Source: Ktedonobacterales bacterium (lineage in GTDB: Bacteria > Chloroflexota > Ktedonobacteria > Ktedonobacterales > JADMIN01). From it: 11,404 bases of DNA. The notes below the pieces were generated by a model that was not told where the DNA came from, searched no databases, and was given only the letters and a program-made list of their open reading frames with translations. Made by a program: the position numbers and the translations under genes. The stretch is from positions 1 to 11,404 of the forward strand of contig JADMIN010000034.1 in the NCBI GenBank assembly GCA_015478575.1, read 5' to 3'. Each line of letters begins with the position of its first letter. Position 1 is the stretch's first letter. Positions 4,424-11,404 of this stretch are shown here, in pieces.

Positions 4424-6871
4424 ATGCACGAGAAAAGTCTGAAAACCCTGGAATATCCCACGATCATCGAAAAGCTGGCGCACGAGGCCGCGTTCTCCGC
4501 GAGCAAAGCGCTGGCGCGAGCGCTGCTGCCCAGCGCCGACCTCGATGAGGTCCGGCGACGGCTCGCCCTCACGACCGAGGCGCGGCGTCTGCTGGATGTG
4601 CGCGCGGACGCTGGTGTACGTGGAGCGAAGGACGTACGCCCACATGCCGCCGCCGCCGAGCATGGCGTGGTGCTCTCGACCAGCGAGTTGTTAGAGGTGC
4701 TCGCGACGCTGCGCGCCTCCGCCTATCTCGCGCGCGTCATCGCCAAACTGGATGAGGGATTCCCCCTGCTCAAAGGGCTGGCGGCAGACCTGCCCATCCG
4801 GCTCAAGCTGGAGGGGCGCATCGCCGAGAGCATCAGCGAAGAAGGCGAGGTGCTGGACGCGGCCTCGCCAGCGTTGCGGCGGCTGCGGATGGAGATCCGC
4901 AACGCGCAACAGCGGCTGCAGGAACGTCTGAGCACGCTCGTCAATGAATTCCGCTCCGCGCTCCAAGATCCCATCATCACCATGCGCTCGGACCGCTACG
5001 TGTTGCCGGTGCGGGCGGAGGCGCGTGGCCAGGTGCGCGGCATCGTCCACGATCAATCCAGCAGTGGCGCGACGGTCTTTGTTGAGCCGCTGGCCGTCGT
5101 CGAGATGAATAACCGCCTGCGACAGCTCCAGATCGAGGAGCGGCAGGAGGTCGAGCGCATCCTACAGGAGCTTTCCGGCGAGGTGGGCGCGGAGGCCGCG
5201 TACGTGCGGCTGGCGGTGGAGCTGCTGGCGGAGATTGATGTGCAGCTCGCGAAGGCGCGCTATGCTGGGTTGATCCGCGCTGGCGCCCCGCGCGTCAACA
5301 GTGAGGGGCGACTGCGGCTGCGGCGCGCGCGCCATCCCCTCCTCACAGGCAAGGTCGTGCCGATTGATTTCTGGCTCGGCGGTGACGAGGCACGCATGGT
5401 GGTCATCACCGGACCGAACACCGGCGGCAAGACCGTCGCGCTCAAGACGGTTGGGCTGCTGTGTCTGATGGCCCAGGCGGGTATGCACGTGCCCGCCGAG
5501 GAGGACTCAGAACTGCCGATCTACAGTGCGATCTTCGCGGATATCGGCGACGAGCAGAGCATCGAGCAGAGTCTGAGCACCTTCTCATCGCACCTGAACC
5601 GAATTGTCGAGATTTTGCGCGTGGCGGGCATGGATTCGCTCGTGCTCTTGGATGAACTGGGCGCGGGAACCGATCCCGATGAGGGATCAGCGCTGGCTCG
5701 CGCCATTCTGGGCTACTTGCTAGAGCGGCATATCTCGACTGTCGCCACAACGCACTACTCTGAACTGAAAGCCTTCGCGCATGAGCAGTCTGGCGCCACC
5801 AATGCCTCGGTCGAGTTCAACGTCGAGACGCTCTCACCGACCTACCGCCTCAGCATCGGCCTGCCAGGTCGCAGCAATGCCCTGGCGATCGCGGCACGTC
5901 TGGGGCTGTCAGAGGAGATCATCGAGCGCGCGCGCGACCATGTGGGCAGCGCTGGCGTCGAGATGGAGCAACTGCTAGAGGGCTTGCGGGCGGAGCGCAA
6001 AGCCGCCGCCGATGAGCGCTACCACGCCAGCATGGAGCGCGCCGAGGCGGAGTACCAACGGCGCGAACTGGAGCGCCGCCAGGCGGAGACTGAGGAGGAC
6101 CGCGTGCGCTTGCTCAACGAGGCACGCACACAGGCACGGCGCGAATTGGAGCAGGTCCAGACAGAGCTAGCGCAGATGCGGACACGGATGCGCCAAAAGG
6201 GTCTCTCGGAAGAGCACCTCAACGCGATGCGCGCCAGCGTGCGGAAGCTGGAAGAGTCGGTGACGCCCGCCGCCCACCGCACGCGCGGGTCGAGCCAGGA
6301 GCCGAGCGCGGAGGCGTTAGCGGGTGTGCCAGAGGTGGGCGATACCGTCTACGTGCGCTCGATGGATGCGCGCGGTGAGTTGGTCGGGGCGCCCAACGCA
6401 CGTGGTGAGGTCGAGGTGCGTCTCGGTGCGCTCAAGGTGCGCGTGCCAGGGGATGGGGTGGTGCGCCTCAGCCGACGCCAGGCGCGTGCCGAGCAGTCGC
6501 TCCCCGCGATTACCCTGCCGCCGCGCGATGCGGTCGAGGCGCCAGAACTCCAGATTGATCTGCGTGGTTGGCGCGTCGAGGATGGGCTGGAGGAGGTCGA
6601 ACGCTACATCCACAATGCCTACATGGCTGGCATGCCCTTCGTGCGCATCCTGCACGGCAAGGGCACTGGCGCGCTACGCCAGGCTATTCGTCAGCAACTC
6701 GCGCATCATCCGCTGGTGCGCTCCTGCGCGTCGGCGGAGGCCAAGAATGGCGGTGACGGGATCACGGTCGTTACGCTTGCCAACTATTGTCGCGCCGAAG
6801 ATGACCGCGCTTTTGCGCGCTGCCCTTCCGCGATGAGAGGCGGAACCCCTTGGTACCTCATCCCACGGTGA
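4424..6871 (+). CDS. mutS2: MutS2 family ATPase with C-terminal Smr domain
   Basis: MutS2 is a dimeric ABC-type ATPase; in bacteria it has been linked to control of recombination and to rescue of collided ribosomes. The 815-residue protein shows the N-terminal core starting MHEKSLKTLEYP, the clamp and lever region, Walker A GPNTGGKT (330-337, Lys336), the signature DIGDEQSIEQSLSTFSSH (ending at His390), Walker B LVLLDELGAGTDP (Asp410, Glu411), a long charged coiled coil at about 513-612, and a Smr domain with LQIDLRG (709-715) and HGKGTG (744-749). The first 57 residues of the longer open frame (from GTG 4253) lack homology, so I use the ATG at 4424 although only AGG (4418-4420) precedes it. 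The usual MutS2 ending GGDGITVVTLA finishes at residue 786; 29 further residues of unusual composition (Cys, Arg, Trp) follow. The 3' end overlaps the convergent kinase gene by 14 bases. Confidence 0.96.
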   Translation: MHEKSLKTLEYPTIIEKLAHEAAFSASKALARALLPSADLDEVRRRLALTTEARRLLDVRADAGVRGAKDVRPHAAAAEHGVVLSTSELLEVLATLRASAYLARVIAKLDEGFPLLKGLAADLPIRLKLEGRIAESISEEGEVLDAASPALRRLRMEIRNAQQRLQERLSTLVNEFRSALQDPIITMRSDRYVLPVRAEARGQVRGIVHDQSSSGATVFVEPLAVVEMNNRLRQLQIEERQEVERILQELSGEVGAEAAYVRLAVELLAEIDVQLAKARYAGLIRAGAPRVNSEGRLRLRRARHPLLTGKVVPIDFWLGGDEARMVVITGPNTGGKTVALKTVGLLCLMAQAGMHVPAEEDSELPIYSAIFADIGDEQSIEQSLSTFSSHLNRIVEILRVAGMDSLVLLDELGAGTDPDEGSALARAILGYLLERHISTVATTHYSELKAFAHEQSGATNASVEFNVETLSPTYRLSIGLPGRSNALAIAARLGLSEEIIERARDHVGSAGVEMEQLLEGLRAERKAAADERYHASMERAEAEYQRRELERRQAETEEDRVRLLNEARTQARRELEQVQTELAQMRTRMRQKGLSEEHLNAMRASVRKLEESVTPAAHRTRGSSQEPSAEALAGVPEVGDTVYVRSMDARGELVGAPNARGEVEVRLGALKVRVPGDGVVRLSRRQARAEQSLPAITLPPRDAVEAPELQIDLRGWRVEDGLEEVERYIHNAYMAGMPFVRILHGKGTGALRQAIRQQLAHHPLVRSCASAEAKNGGDGITVVTLANYCRAEDDRAFARCPSAMRGGTPWYLIPR
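6806..6845. other. Two small hairpins between the convergent mutS2 and kinase ends
   Basis: CGCGC (6806-6810), TTTT, GCGCG (6815-6819) forms a five-pair stem, and TTCCGC (6826-6831) pairs with GCGGAA (6840-6845) around eight bases. Both lie in the sequence coding for the extra MutS2 tail. Neither is followed by a T-run on either strand, so a bidirectional terminator is possible but not shown. Confidence 0.25.
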
Positions 6872-8951
6872 AGTACAGGTCGCGCGCGGCGGCTGACCTG
6901 CCGTTGATCGTGATCGTCACCAGGATATCGAAGGTGCCGTTGAGATCGAGCTTCGCGGTGTAGATGAACGATCCTCCCGCGACGAGATAGCGGCCCGACG
7001 CGATAGAAAAGAGGATCGTGCCCCCTTGGCGGACGAAGATGCTCATCGGGCCAGAGGCAACCCCATCTGACATGCAGAGATTGACATAGATTGTCTGGCC
7101 GGGGGTGAAGCGATTCGTGCCGTTGGCTGGCGCGCATGAGGCATCTGGGTAAGCCGCGAGCACGACGGAGCGGAAGGATGCCCTGGCCTGAGCATCCACT
7201 TGCTGCTGCACGTTGGGGGTCGCGGTGGGCGAAGGCGTCGCGGTGGGCGTCGGCGCCTGGGTGGCGGTGGGCGTGGGGAGGGTGCTCGGCGGAGTCGTGG
7301 CCACGGCCACAGTCGGCGCGTGGCCGCTCGCGCCCCCGACCCCGACGGGCCATATGCCCCATGCGGAGACACCCAACCAGCTAGCCAGCGACACCAGGAG
7401 GACCGCCGCTATCGCCACTCCGATCACCATGGGGGACCCACGCCGCCGACGCCGACGGCGCGGAGCCGGCACCATCACGGTCTCGATCTCATCCGTTGTC
7501 GGGTCCCATACCCGCGCGGGTGACGCGGAAGGGCTGGGGACAACAGGCGCGAGGCTAACGGGCGCCAGCGTCTCCTCGTCGGCCACATTACTGTGTACCT
7601 GTTCGCGTGCTCCCGCTCCCCAGGGAACGACTGGATCAGGCAGGGGGGCACGCGCTCTTGGCGTGGCGTGCTCAGGGTCGGAGGTCGGGTGGGGCCATGG
7701 CGGTTGCCCGTGACCGCGTTCCTCTCCTTGTGGAGGAGTGAGGCTGGAGGCGGCATCCGTGGCGGCCTCTCGTGCTCGTGGCTGCGAGGGTTTTGATGGC
7801 AGCCCAAGCAACCGAGGCGCGATGGCCGCGGAACGTGCGCGCCGTCCCCCCGGCAGCGTCGGTACGGCATCCGGCGGCAGCGCGCCGTCGGCCTCAGCGC
7901 TGGGTGGCGGTGCGCTGGGTGGCGCGTGGTGAGCGGCGGGCGGTGTCTCTGTGTCGGCATCCAGCCGCACGTCCACTGGCGCGAAGAGCGCGGCGTGGCT
8001 CGGTGGCGGAGGCGCCTCGGCACGTGCGCCGTCAGTGCCCGCCGCGGAGGATCCCTGGGCAGTCCGCACCTCTGGCGAGCGGGCGGGGATCTCGGCCATG
8101 CCGTTTGAGGTGATGTGGGGGGACTCTTCACGGAAAGGCTCCAGCGCTTGCGCAAAGGCTTCCGCTGTGGGGAACCGATCCTCCGGCTGCTTGGCGAGCG
8201 CACGCTCGATGATGTGTGCTAGCTCCGGCGGCACGTCAGGATTGAAGCCACGAATGTAGGCCGGGCGGGCGTGGACTTGCTGGTAGAGCACCGAAACCGG
8301 TGTGGCGCCGGTGAAAGGTGGGCGCCCCACCAACGCTTCATAGAGCACACAGCCGAGGGCATAGATATCGGCGCGCCGGTCAATCTCGCCTCCCTCAGCC
8401 TGCTCCGGCGCCATGTATTCGGGGGTGCCGATGGTCGTGCCTGATTTCGTCAGCCCGCGCATCCCCTGAATCTTCGCGATGCCGAAATCGGTCAGCAGCA
8501 CATGTCCTGGGCGCTCGCTATCCATCAGCATATTGGATGGCTTCACATCCCGGTGCACGATCTCCTTCTCGTGGGCATGGTGTAGCGCGTGCGCCATCTG
8601 AACGATGTAGGCAATCGCTTGCTCGGTCGGTAACGCATGCCCCAGCAGTTGGCGCAGCGTGCCACCATTGGCGCATTCCATGACGAGGTAGACGTATTCC
8701 TCGGTCTTGCCCTTTTCGTAGATCTCGATGATGTTGGGATGGCTGAGCTTGAGGACGATCTCCACTTCGAGATTAAAGCGGCGCACGAAGGTGAGACGGT
8801 CTTCGGCGTCGTTGGGGATGACCTTGATAGCAACGTCACGCTGGCGTTCCGGGTCAAAGGCGCGATAGACGCGCGAGGAGCCGCCGCGGCCTAGCTCCGC
8901 GCTTATCCTATAGCGGCCCAGTTGACTCCCGATAAGCTCGTTCCATCCCAT
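6858..8951 (-). CDS. Transmembrane Ser/Thr protein kinase with novel extracytoplasmic domain
   Basis: The 697-residue protein has a complete Hanks-type kinase domain at about 14-273: glycine loop LGRGGSSRV (20-28), VAIKV with Lys43, likely helix-C Glu62, catalytic HRDVKPSN (Asp135, Asn140), DFG (155-157), an activation loop with Thr168/172/173, GTPEYMAPEQ (175-184) and Asp195. All key residues are present, so it should be active. Residues 275-497 are a Pro/Ala-rich cytoplasmic linker. A run of Arg (498-504) precedes one membrane helix (about 507-527). Outside, a Thr-Pro-rich stalk (about 552-580) leads to a domain at about 590-697 with two cysteines (606, 626). That domain is not PASTA; it resembles the C-terminal domain of the zinc-ribbon protein encoded upstream. 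The ATG at 8951 lacks a strong ribosome site but fits the kinase N-terminus. The ligand and targets are unknown. Confidence 0.95.
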   Translation of the reverse strand: MGWNELIGSQLGRYRISAELGRGGSSRVYRAFDPERQRDVAIKVIPNDAEDRLTFVRRFNLEVEIVLKLSHPNIIEIYEKGKTEEYVYLVMECANGGTLRQLLGHALPTEQAIAYIVQMAHALHHAHEKEIVHRDVKPSNMLMDSERPGHVLLTDFGIAKIQGMRGLTKSGTTIGTPEYMAPEQAEGGEIDRRADIYALGCVLYEALVGRPPFTGATPVSVLYQQVHARPAYIRGFNPDVPPELAHIIERALAKQPEDRFPTAEAFAQALEPFREESPHITSNGMAEIPARSPEVRTAQGSSAAGTDGARAEAPPPPSHAALFAPVDVRLDADTETPPAAHHAPPSAPPPSAEADGALPPDAVPTLPGGRRARSAAIAPRLLGLPSKPSQPRAREAATDAASSLTPPQGEERGHGQPPWPHPTSDPEHATPRARAPLPDPVVPWGAGAREQVHSNVADEETLAPVSLAPVVPSPSASPARVWDPTTDEIETVMVPAPRRRRRRRGSPMVIGVAIAAVLLVSLASWLGVSAWGIWPVGVGGASGHAPTVAVATTPPSTLPTPTATQAPTPTATPSPTATPNVQQQVDAQARASFRSVVLAAYPDASCAPANGTNRFTPGQTIYVNLCMSDGVASGPMSIFVRQGGTILFSIASGRYLVAGGSFIYTAKLDLNGTFDILVTITINGRSAAARDLYFTVG
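7219..7273 (-). repeat. Short imperfect repeats coding the Thr-Pro stalk of the kinase
   Basis: On the plus strand GTCGCGGTGGGCG occurs at 7219-7231 and 7237-7249, 18 bases apart, and a one-base variant follows at 7261-7273. Spacing is a multiple of three, so units add or remove whole codons of the Thr-Pro-Thr-Ala stalk. The number of units, and hence the distance of the sensor domain from the membrane, may vary among relatives. Confidence 0.7.
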
Positions 8952-9025
8952 CGTACGTATCGCCTTCGCTCCCTGGCGGCCACGGCCGGTTGGTGGCGTG
9001 TGCCCGCGCGTCTGCCTGGTGGTTT

Positions 9026-9062
9026 GCCAGCGACCATTGTATCTTACCCAGGCACCGCTGGC
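9026..9062. repeat. Inverted repeat flanking the kinase -10 box, candidate operator
   Basis: GCCAGCG (9026-9032) and CGCTGGC (9056-9062) are perfect 7-bp inverted arms around a 23-base centre. The centre contains the -10 box and the right arm overlaps the -35. The arm centres are 30 bases apart, near three helical turns, which suits two dimer half-sites or a looped protein contact. It may also be chance. Confidence 0.35.
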
Positions 9063-9064
9063 TA
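9036..9064 (-). promoter_or_regulatory. Putative promoter of the kinase gene
   Basis: Read on the minus strand, TAGCCA (9064-9059) and TACAAT (9041-9036) are spaced by 17 bases; the -10 matches consensus at five of six positions. Transcription would begin near 9029 and give a leader of roughly 78 bases. The kinase could therefore be expressed separately from the zinc-ribbon gene 218 bases upstream, although both are co-directional. Confidence 0.45.
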
Positions 9065-9169
9065 GTGTCTGTCCTGTGCGACGGGCCTACGGCCAGGCAC
9101 GCGGCCAGCCACACACACCTAGCGAAAAGTACTGGTAGAGAGATCAGGTGTGCCACGAGAGCCGCGCCG

Positions 9170-9979
9170 CTAGGACGGTGTCGCGACCACGGTGAACGGG
9201 AGCACGACGGCGGCGCGGCCATTCCAGGTCAGCACGACGATGGCCCGCCCAACATCGCTGGGCGTGAGGGGCGCCGAGAATTGGGCATAGCGCCCGGCGG
9301 ACGCGGCGGGGATGACCAAGGAGCCAGGCACGCGCTCGCCAGCCGTGCAAAAGAGGACGCCAGCGTCACCGCCCGCGCTGGTGGTGATCTGAAACGTGAG
9401 GTAGGCGCGCTGGCCCGCGTGGAAGGTTGTGGTGCGGTTCGTGGGGCGGTAGTCGCCATGAGCACGGTCGCGCAGGCCCGTGGTGAGCTGGGCCGCCGCC
9501 AGCGCGCGCGTGGCGGTCGGATCGGTGGGGGGTGCCCCGCAGACAGTGGCCGTTGGGGCGGCTCGCGGCCCGAGCGCGCCGAGCACCAATGTCGTCCCGC
9601 CACTCCGCCACACCCCAATGGCCAGAAGCGCGGCAAACGCCAGCGTCGCCGCCAGACGGCCCCACTTCCGCGCCTGTGCCCCCGCGGACGGCGTGGTTAG
9701 CGGCCCATCCTGCTGGCCGCTTCCCATGTCAGAGAACGGAGCGTGCGCGCGCGGCGGGAGGGCTTTCGCGCGCCGGCGCCCCATTCGTGCGCGCCGCGCG
9801 GCGGGCGGGGGAGCCGCGTCTGGCACGACCGGTGGACCATAGGGCGTGGGTGTGTAGCGCGTGATGGGAATGCCATCCCACGTTGCCTGCCACTGCGCGC
9901 GCGTGGGGAGCGCCGCCCCGCAGTGTGGACAGTGCTGATGGAACGTCTCGACGACCTCCCCGCATGCCGCGCAATGCAT
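9170..9979 (-). CDS. Zinc-ribbon single-pass membrane protein sharing the kinase's outer domain
   Basis: I do not recognise a named family. The 269-residue protein starts with a zinc ribbon, Cys3-x2-Cys6 and Cys17-x2-Cys20 (MHCAACGEVV, HCPHCGAALP), followed by a Pro/Ala/Arg-rich linker (about 37-105), one hydrophobic segment (about 106-124) and a C-terminal domain (about 160-265) expected outside the membrane. That domain matches the end of the kinase: NxTxxFxxGQ (181-190), GRY (229-231), TWNGRAA (251-257) and FTV (262-264). I chose the ATG at 9979 because GGAG (9989-9986) lies six bases before it and the zinc ribbon follows at once; an open frame to 10294 adds 105 residues of Arg-rich non-conserved sequence. 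The layout recalls TcaA-like zinc-ribbon membrane proteins of Firmicutes, an analogy only. Encoded directly upstream of the kinase on the same strand, it is a plausible partner or regulator of it. Confidence 0.85.
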   Translation of the reverse strand: MHCAACGEVVETFHQHCPHCGAALPTRAQWQATWDGIPITRYTPTPYGPPVVPDAAPPPAARRARMGRRRAKALPPRAHAPFSDMGSGQQDGPLTTPSAGAQARKWGRLAATLAFAALLAIGVWRSGGTTLVLGALGPRAAPTATVCGAPPTDPTATRALAAAQLTTGLRDRAHGDYRPTNRTTTFHAGQRAYLTFQITTSAGGDAGVLFCTAGERVPGSLVIPAASAGRYAQFSAPLTPSDVGRAIVVLTWNGRAAVVLPFTVVATPS

Positions 9980-10067
9980 ATCTCTCTCCCGCCGACCCCT
10001 ATTTCCGTGCGTCCCACTGGCCTCTTGCCGCGCCGCCCCTCCCACTTGGAGCACGCTACCCCGTCGC

Positions 10068-10084
10068 GCACGCGAAGCGCGTGC
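10068..10084. other. 7-bp palindrome in the divergent intergenic region
   Basis: GCACGCG (10068-10074) and CGCGTGC (10078-10084) form a perfect inverted repeat with a three-base centre. It lies in the 247-base gap between the zinc-ribbon gene (leftward) and the LLM gene (rightward), 56 bases before the rightward -10. No T-run follows. It could be a shared operator. Apart from this and the -10 below, I see no gene or clear minus-strand promoter in 9980-10226. Confidence 0.35.
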
Positions 10085-10140
10085 CATTCCACCAACCAGG
10101 CGCCAGCGAATACATGCGGTGGCGGGTGGCCGCGCTGCGC

Positions 10141-10146
10141 TATACT
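10141..10146 (+). promoter_or_regulatory. Putative -10 box for the F420 oxidoreductase operon
   Basis: TATACT (10141-10146) matches the -10 consensus at five of six positions in an otherwise GC-rich stretch. No convincing -35 is present at 16-19 bases upstream. The start site would be near 10153, leaving a leader of about 74 bases that ends in a purine-rich ribosome site. Confidence 0.45.
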
Positions 10147-10226
10147 TTCTGTAGCGTCGTGCCGACGTGTCGCGGCGGCGCAACGGACGCGCAGCGGACG
10201 AGCAGGCTCTAGGAGAGAGGGGAAAT

Positions 10227-11138
10227 ATGATGCGTGTAGGATTGCAGGTGCCGAATTTCACCTGGGCCGGTGGCCCCAGCCAGCTTGGCGACACATTCGC
10301 GCTGATCGCGCGGCGTGCCGAGCGTGCGGGCTTCTACAGTCTGTGGGTGATGGATCACTTTTTCCAGATCGCCTTCGTGGGACCGCCAGAGCACGAGATG
10401 CTGGAGGGATGGACCGCGCTGGCCTTCGCCGCGGGCCACACCAACCGCATCAAGCTGGGCACGATGGTGACTGGCGTGACCTATCGCTTGCCAGGTGTGC
10501 TGGTCAAGACGGCCACCACCCTTGATGTGCTCTCGCACGGTCGCGCCTATTTCGGCGTTGGCGCCGCGTGGAACGAGGCGGAACATCAGGGGCTAGGTGT
10601 GCCCTTCCCGCCGGTCGCCGAGCGCTTTGAGCGCCTGGAAGAACTGCTGCGCATCGCGCGCCAGATGTGGTCGGGCGACGAACAGCCATTCGCGGGCAAG
10701 CATTACCAACTTGCGCGCCCACTCAATTCGCCGCCGGCCTTCCAGCGTCCGCATCCGCCCATTCTCATCGGCGGCGGGGGCGAGCGCAAGACGTTGCGCC
10801 TCGTCGCGCAATACGCCGATGCCTGCAATCTCTTCGCGCGCATGGGAGATGACGTGCTGCGCCACAAACTGGATGTGCTGCGTGGGCACTGCGAGGAGGT
10901 CGGACGGTCCTATCAGGAGATCGAGAAGACGACGCTCGACACGCTCCATGTCACCCGTGATGGCCGCGACGGCTCGGTGACGCCCGCGCGGGCGGTGGAA
11001 AGGCTGGCCCACCTGGCTGAACTCGGTATTGACCAGGCGATCTTCAGCATGCCCAACGTCTCTGATCCCGACGCCTTTGACATGCTGGCCAGCGAGGTCA
11101 TTCCCCAGGTCAGCGCGCTGGCGGTCGCTGGCCGCTAG
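10227..11138 (+). CDS. LLM-class F420-dependent oxidoreductase (Rv1855c-type)
   Basis: This 303-residue protein is a luciferase-like TIM barrel. It starts MRVGLQVPNF, has WVMDHFFQ (40-47), NRIKLGTMVTGVTYRLPGVL (73-92), LDVLSHGRAYFGVGAAWNEAEH (99-120), a PILIGGGGERKTLRLVAQYAD block (178-198) and the family C-terminal helices. The VMDHFFQ and GVTYRLP features fit the mycobacterial Rv1855c group (TIGR03560-like), which is assigned to coenzyme F420 rather than FMN. The substrate is unknown; such enzymes carry out hydride transfer in the cytoplasm. Two adjacent ATGs (10227, 10230) follow AGGAGAGAGGGG (10211-10222) and either could be used; the longer frame from 10167 has no support. The next gene starts 33 bases downstream, so the two are probably co-transcribed. 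Length is normal and no residue is obviously missing. Confidence 0.92.
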   Translation: MMRVGLQVPNFTWAGGPSQLGDTFALIARRAERAGFYSLWVMDHFFQIAFVGPPEHEMLEGWTALAFAAGHTNRIKLGTMVTGVTYRLPGVLVKTATTLDVLSHGRAYFGVGAAWNEAEHQGLGVPFPPVAERFERLEELLRIARQMWSGDEQPFAGKHYQLARPLNSPPAFQRPHPPILIGGGGERKTLRLVAQYADACNLFARMGDDVLRHKLDVLRGHCEEVGRSYQEIEKTTLDTLHVTRDGRDGSVTPARAVERLAHLAELGIDQAIFSMPNVSDPDAFDMLASEVIPQVSALAVAGR

Positions 11139-11171
11139 ATAATTTGCTACTTCGTCCTGTGGAGGAGTATG

Positions 11172-11404
11172 ATGCGCATTCCTGAGCATGTTCGCCGCTT
11201 TCTTGATGAACCACGGTTCGCGGTGTTGGCAACACTCAGCCCTGACGGCACGCCGCAGCAGACCGTTATCTGGTATGAGCTGGATGGCGACGAGATCGTG
11301 ATGAACACCGCGGAGGGGCGCATCAAGAGCGGGAATCTGCGCCGTGACCCTCGTATCTCTCTCTGCGTCGAGGATGGCTACCGATACGTGACGCTCACTG
11401 GGAA
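11172..11404 (+). CDS. PPOX-fold F420-dependent enzyme (Rv1155-like), cut by the window end
   Basis: Seventy-seven codons are visible before the window ends; the family is about 130-150 residues, so roughly the N-terminal half is present. The sequence shows the split beta-barrel pattern of the pyridoxamine 5'-phosphate oxidase-like family: FAVLATLSPDGTPQQTVIWYE (16-36), DEIVMNTAEGR, then KSGNLRRDPRISLCVEDG (53-70) and a strand YRYVTLTG. The NLRRDPR block matches F420-dependent Rv1155-type proteins (TIGR03618-like). GGAGG (11161-11165) precedes two adjacent ATGs; 11172 has the better six-base spacer, 11169 is the alternative. Directly following the LLM gene, it suggests a shared F420 redox unit. 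Whether it reduces F420H2-linked substrates or only binds the cofactor cannot be told from the part seen. Confidence 0.88.
   Translation, partial: MRIPEHVRRFLDEPRFAVLATLSPDGTPQQTVIWYELDGDEIVMNTAEGRIKSGNLRRDPRISLCVEDGYRYVTLTG

Noticed and set aside
7201..7290. Repeats within the kinase gene considered as a CRISPR-like or regulatory array
   Set aside because: Units are imperfect, spaced in multiples of three and encode the Thr-Pro stalk, so they are coding low complexity.
7213..7713. Plus-strand open frame of 166 codons inside the kinase gene
   Set aside because: It is the complement of the low-complexity Pro/Thr linker and stalk; it lacks a ribosome site and any domain.
9980..10294. 105-residue N-terminal extension of the zinc-ribbon protein
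   Set aside because: It is Arg/Ala-rich without a domain, overlaps the divergent LLM gene and its promoter, and the ATG at 9979 has a good ribosome site.
11138..11143. GATAAT resembling a -10 box between the two F420 genes
   Set aside because: No -35 is present and the start site would fall only about 20 bases before the ATG; the genes are more simply one operon.

Overview
The window is high-GC, densely packed bacterial DNA. Three things point to Chloroflexota, perhaps a Ktedonobacteria-like lineage: two cofactor-F420 type oxidoreductases side by side, a Ser/Thr kinase with a Thr-Pro-rich extracytoplasmic linker, and a TraR/DksA-lspA-rluD cluster. This placement is inferred from gene content. 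No rRNA, tRNA, CRISPR array, insertion sequence or phage gene was seen.

Layout. Bases 1-2031 (+) form a tight housekeeping operon: a TraR/DksA-type zinc-finger regulator, signal peptidase II (lspA) and an RluD-family pseudouridine synthase. Bases 2135-2762 (+) hold a compact DUF433/DUF5615 pair, a predicted VapBC-like toxin-antitoxin module whose genes overlap by 14 bases. Bases 2920-4101 (+) encode an FMN enzyme best matched to lactate 2-monooxygenase. Bases 4424-6871 (+) encode MutS2, behind a leader of about 180 bases that contains a possible leaderless upstream ORF and a 17-bp tandem repeat. MutS2 converges with, and overlaps by 14 bases, a long minus-strand gene.

The minus-strand block (9979 down to 6858) is the most interesting part. 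A zinc-ribbon membrane protein (9170-9979) lies upstream of a transmembrane Ser/Thr protein kinase (6858-8951). Both have a cytoplasmic module, a Pro-rich linker, one membrane segment and a C-terminal extracytoplasmic domain of about 110 residues, and the two C-terminal domains look homologous to each other. This suggests a paired membrane sensing module that I cannot match to a described system.

From 10227 (+), divergent from the kinase block, are an LLM-class F420-dependent oxidoreductase of the Rv1855c type and, 33 bases later, the start of a Rv1155-like PPOX-fold F420 enzyme cut by the window end. The two are probably one redox operon.

Most promoter, hairpin and repeat calls come from reading the sequence by eye and are less certain than the genes.
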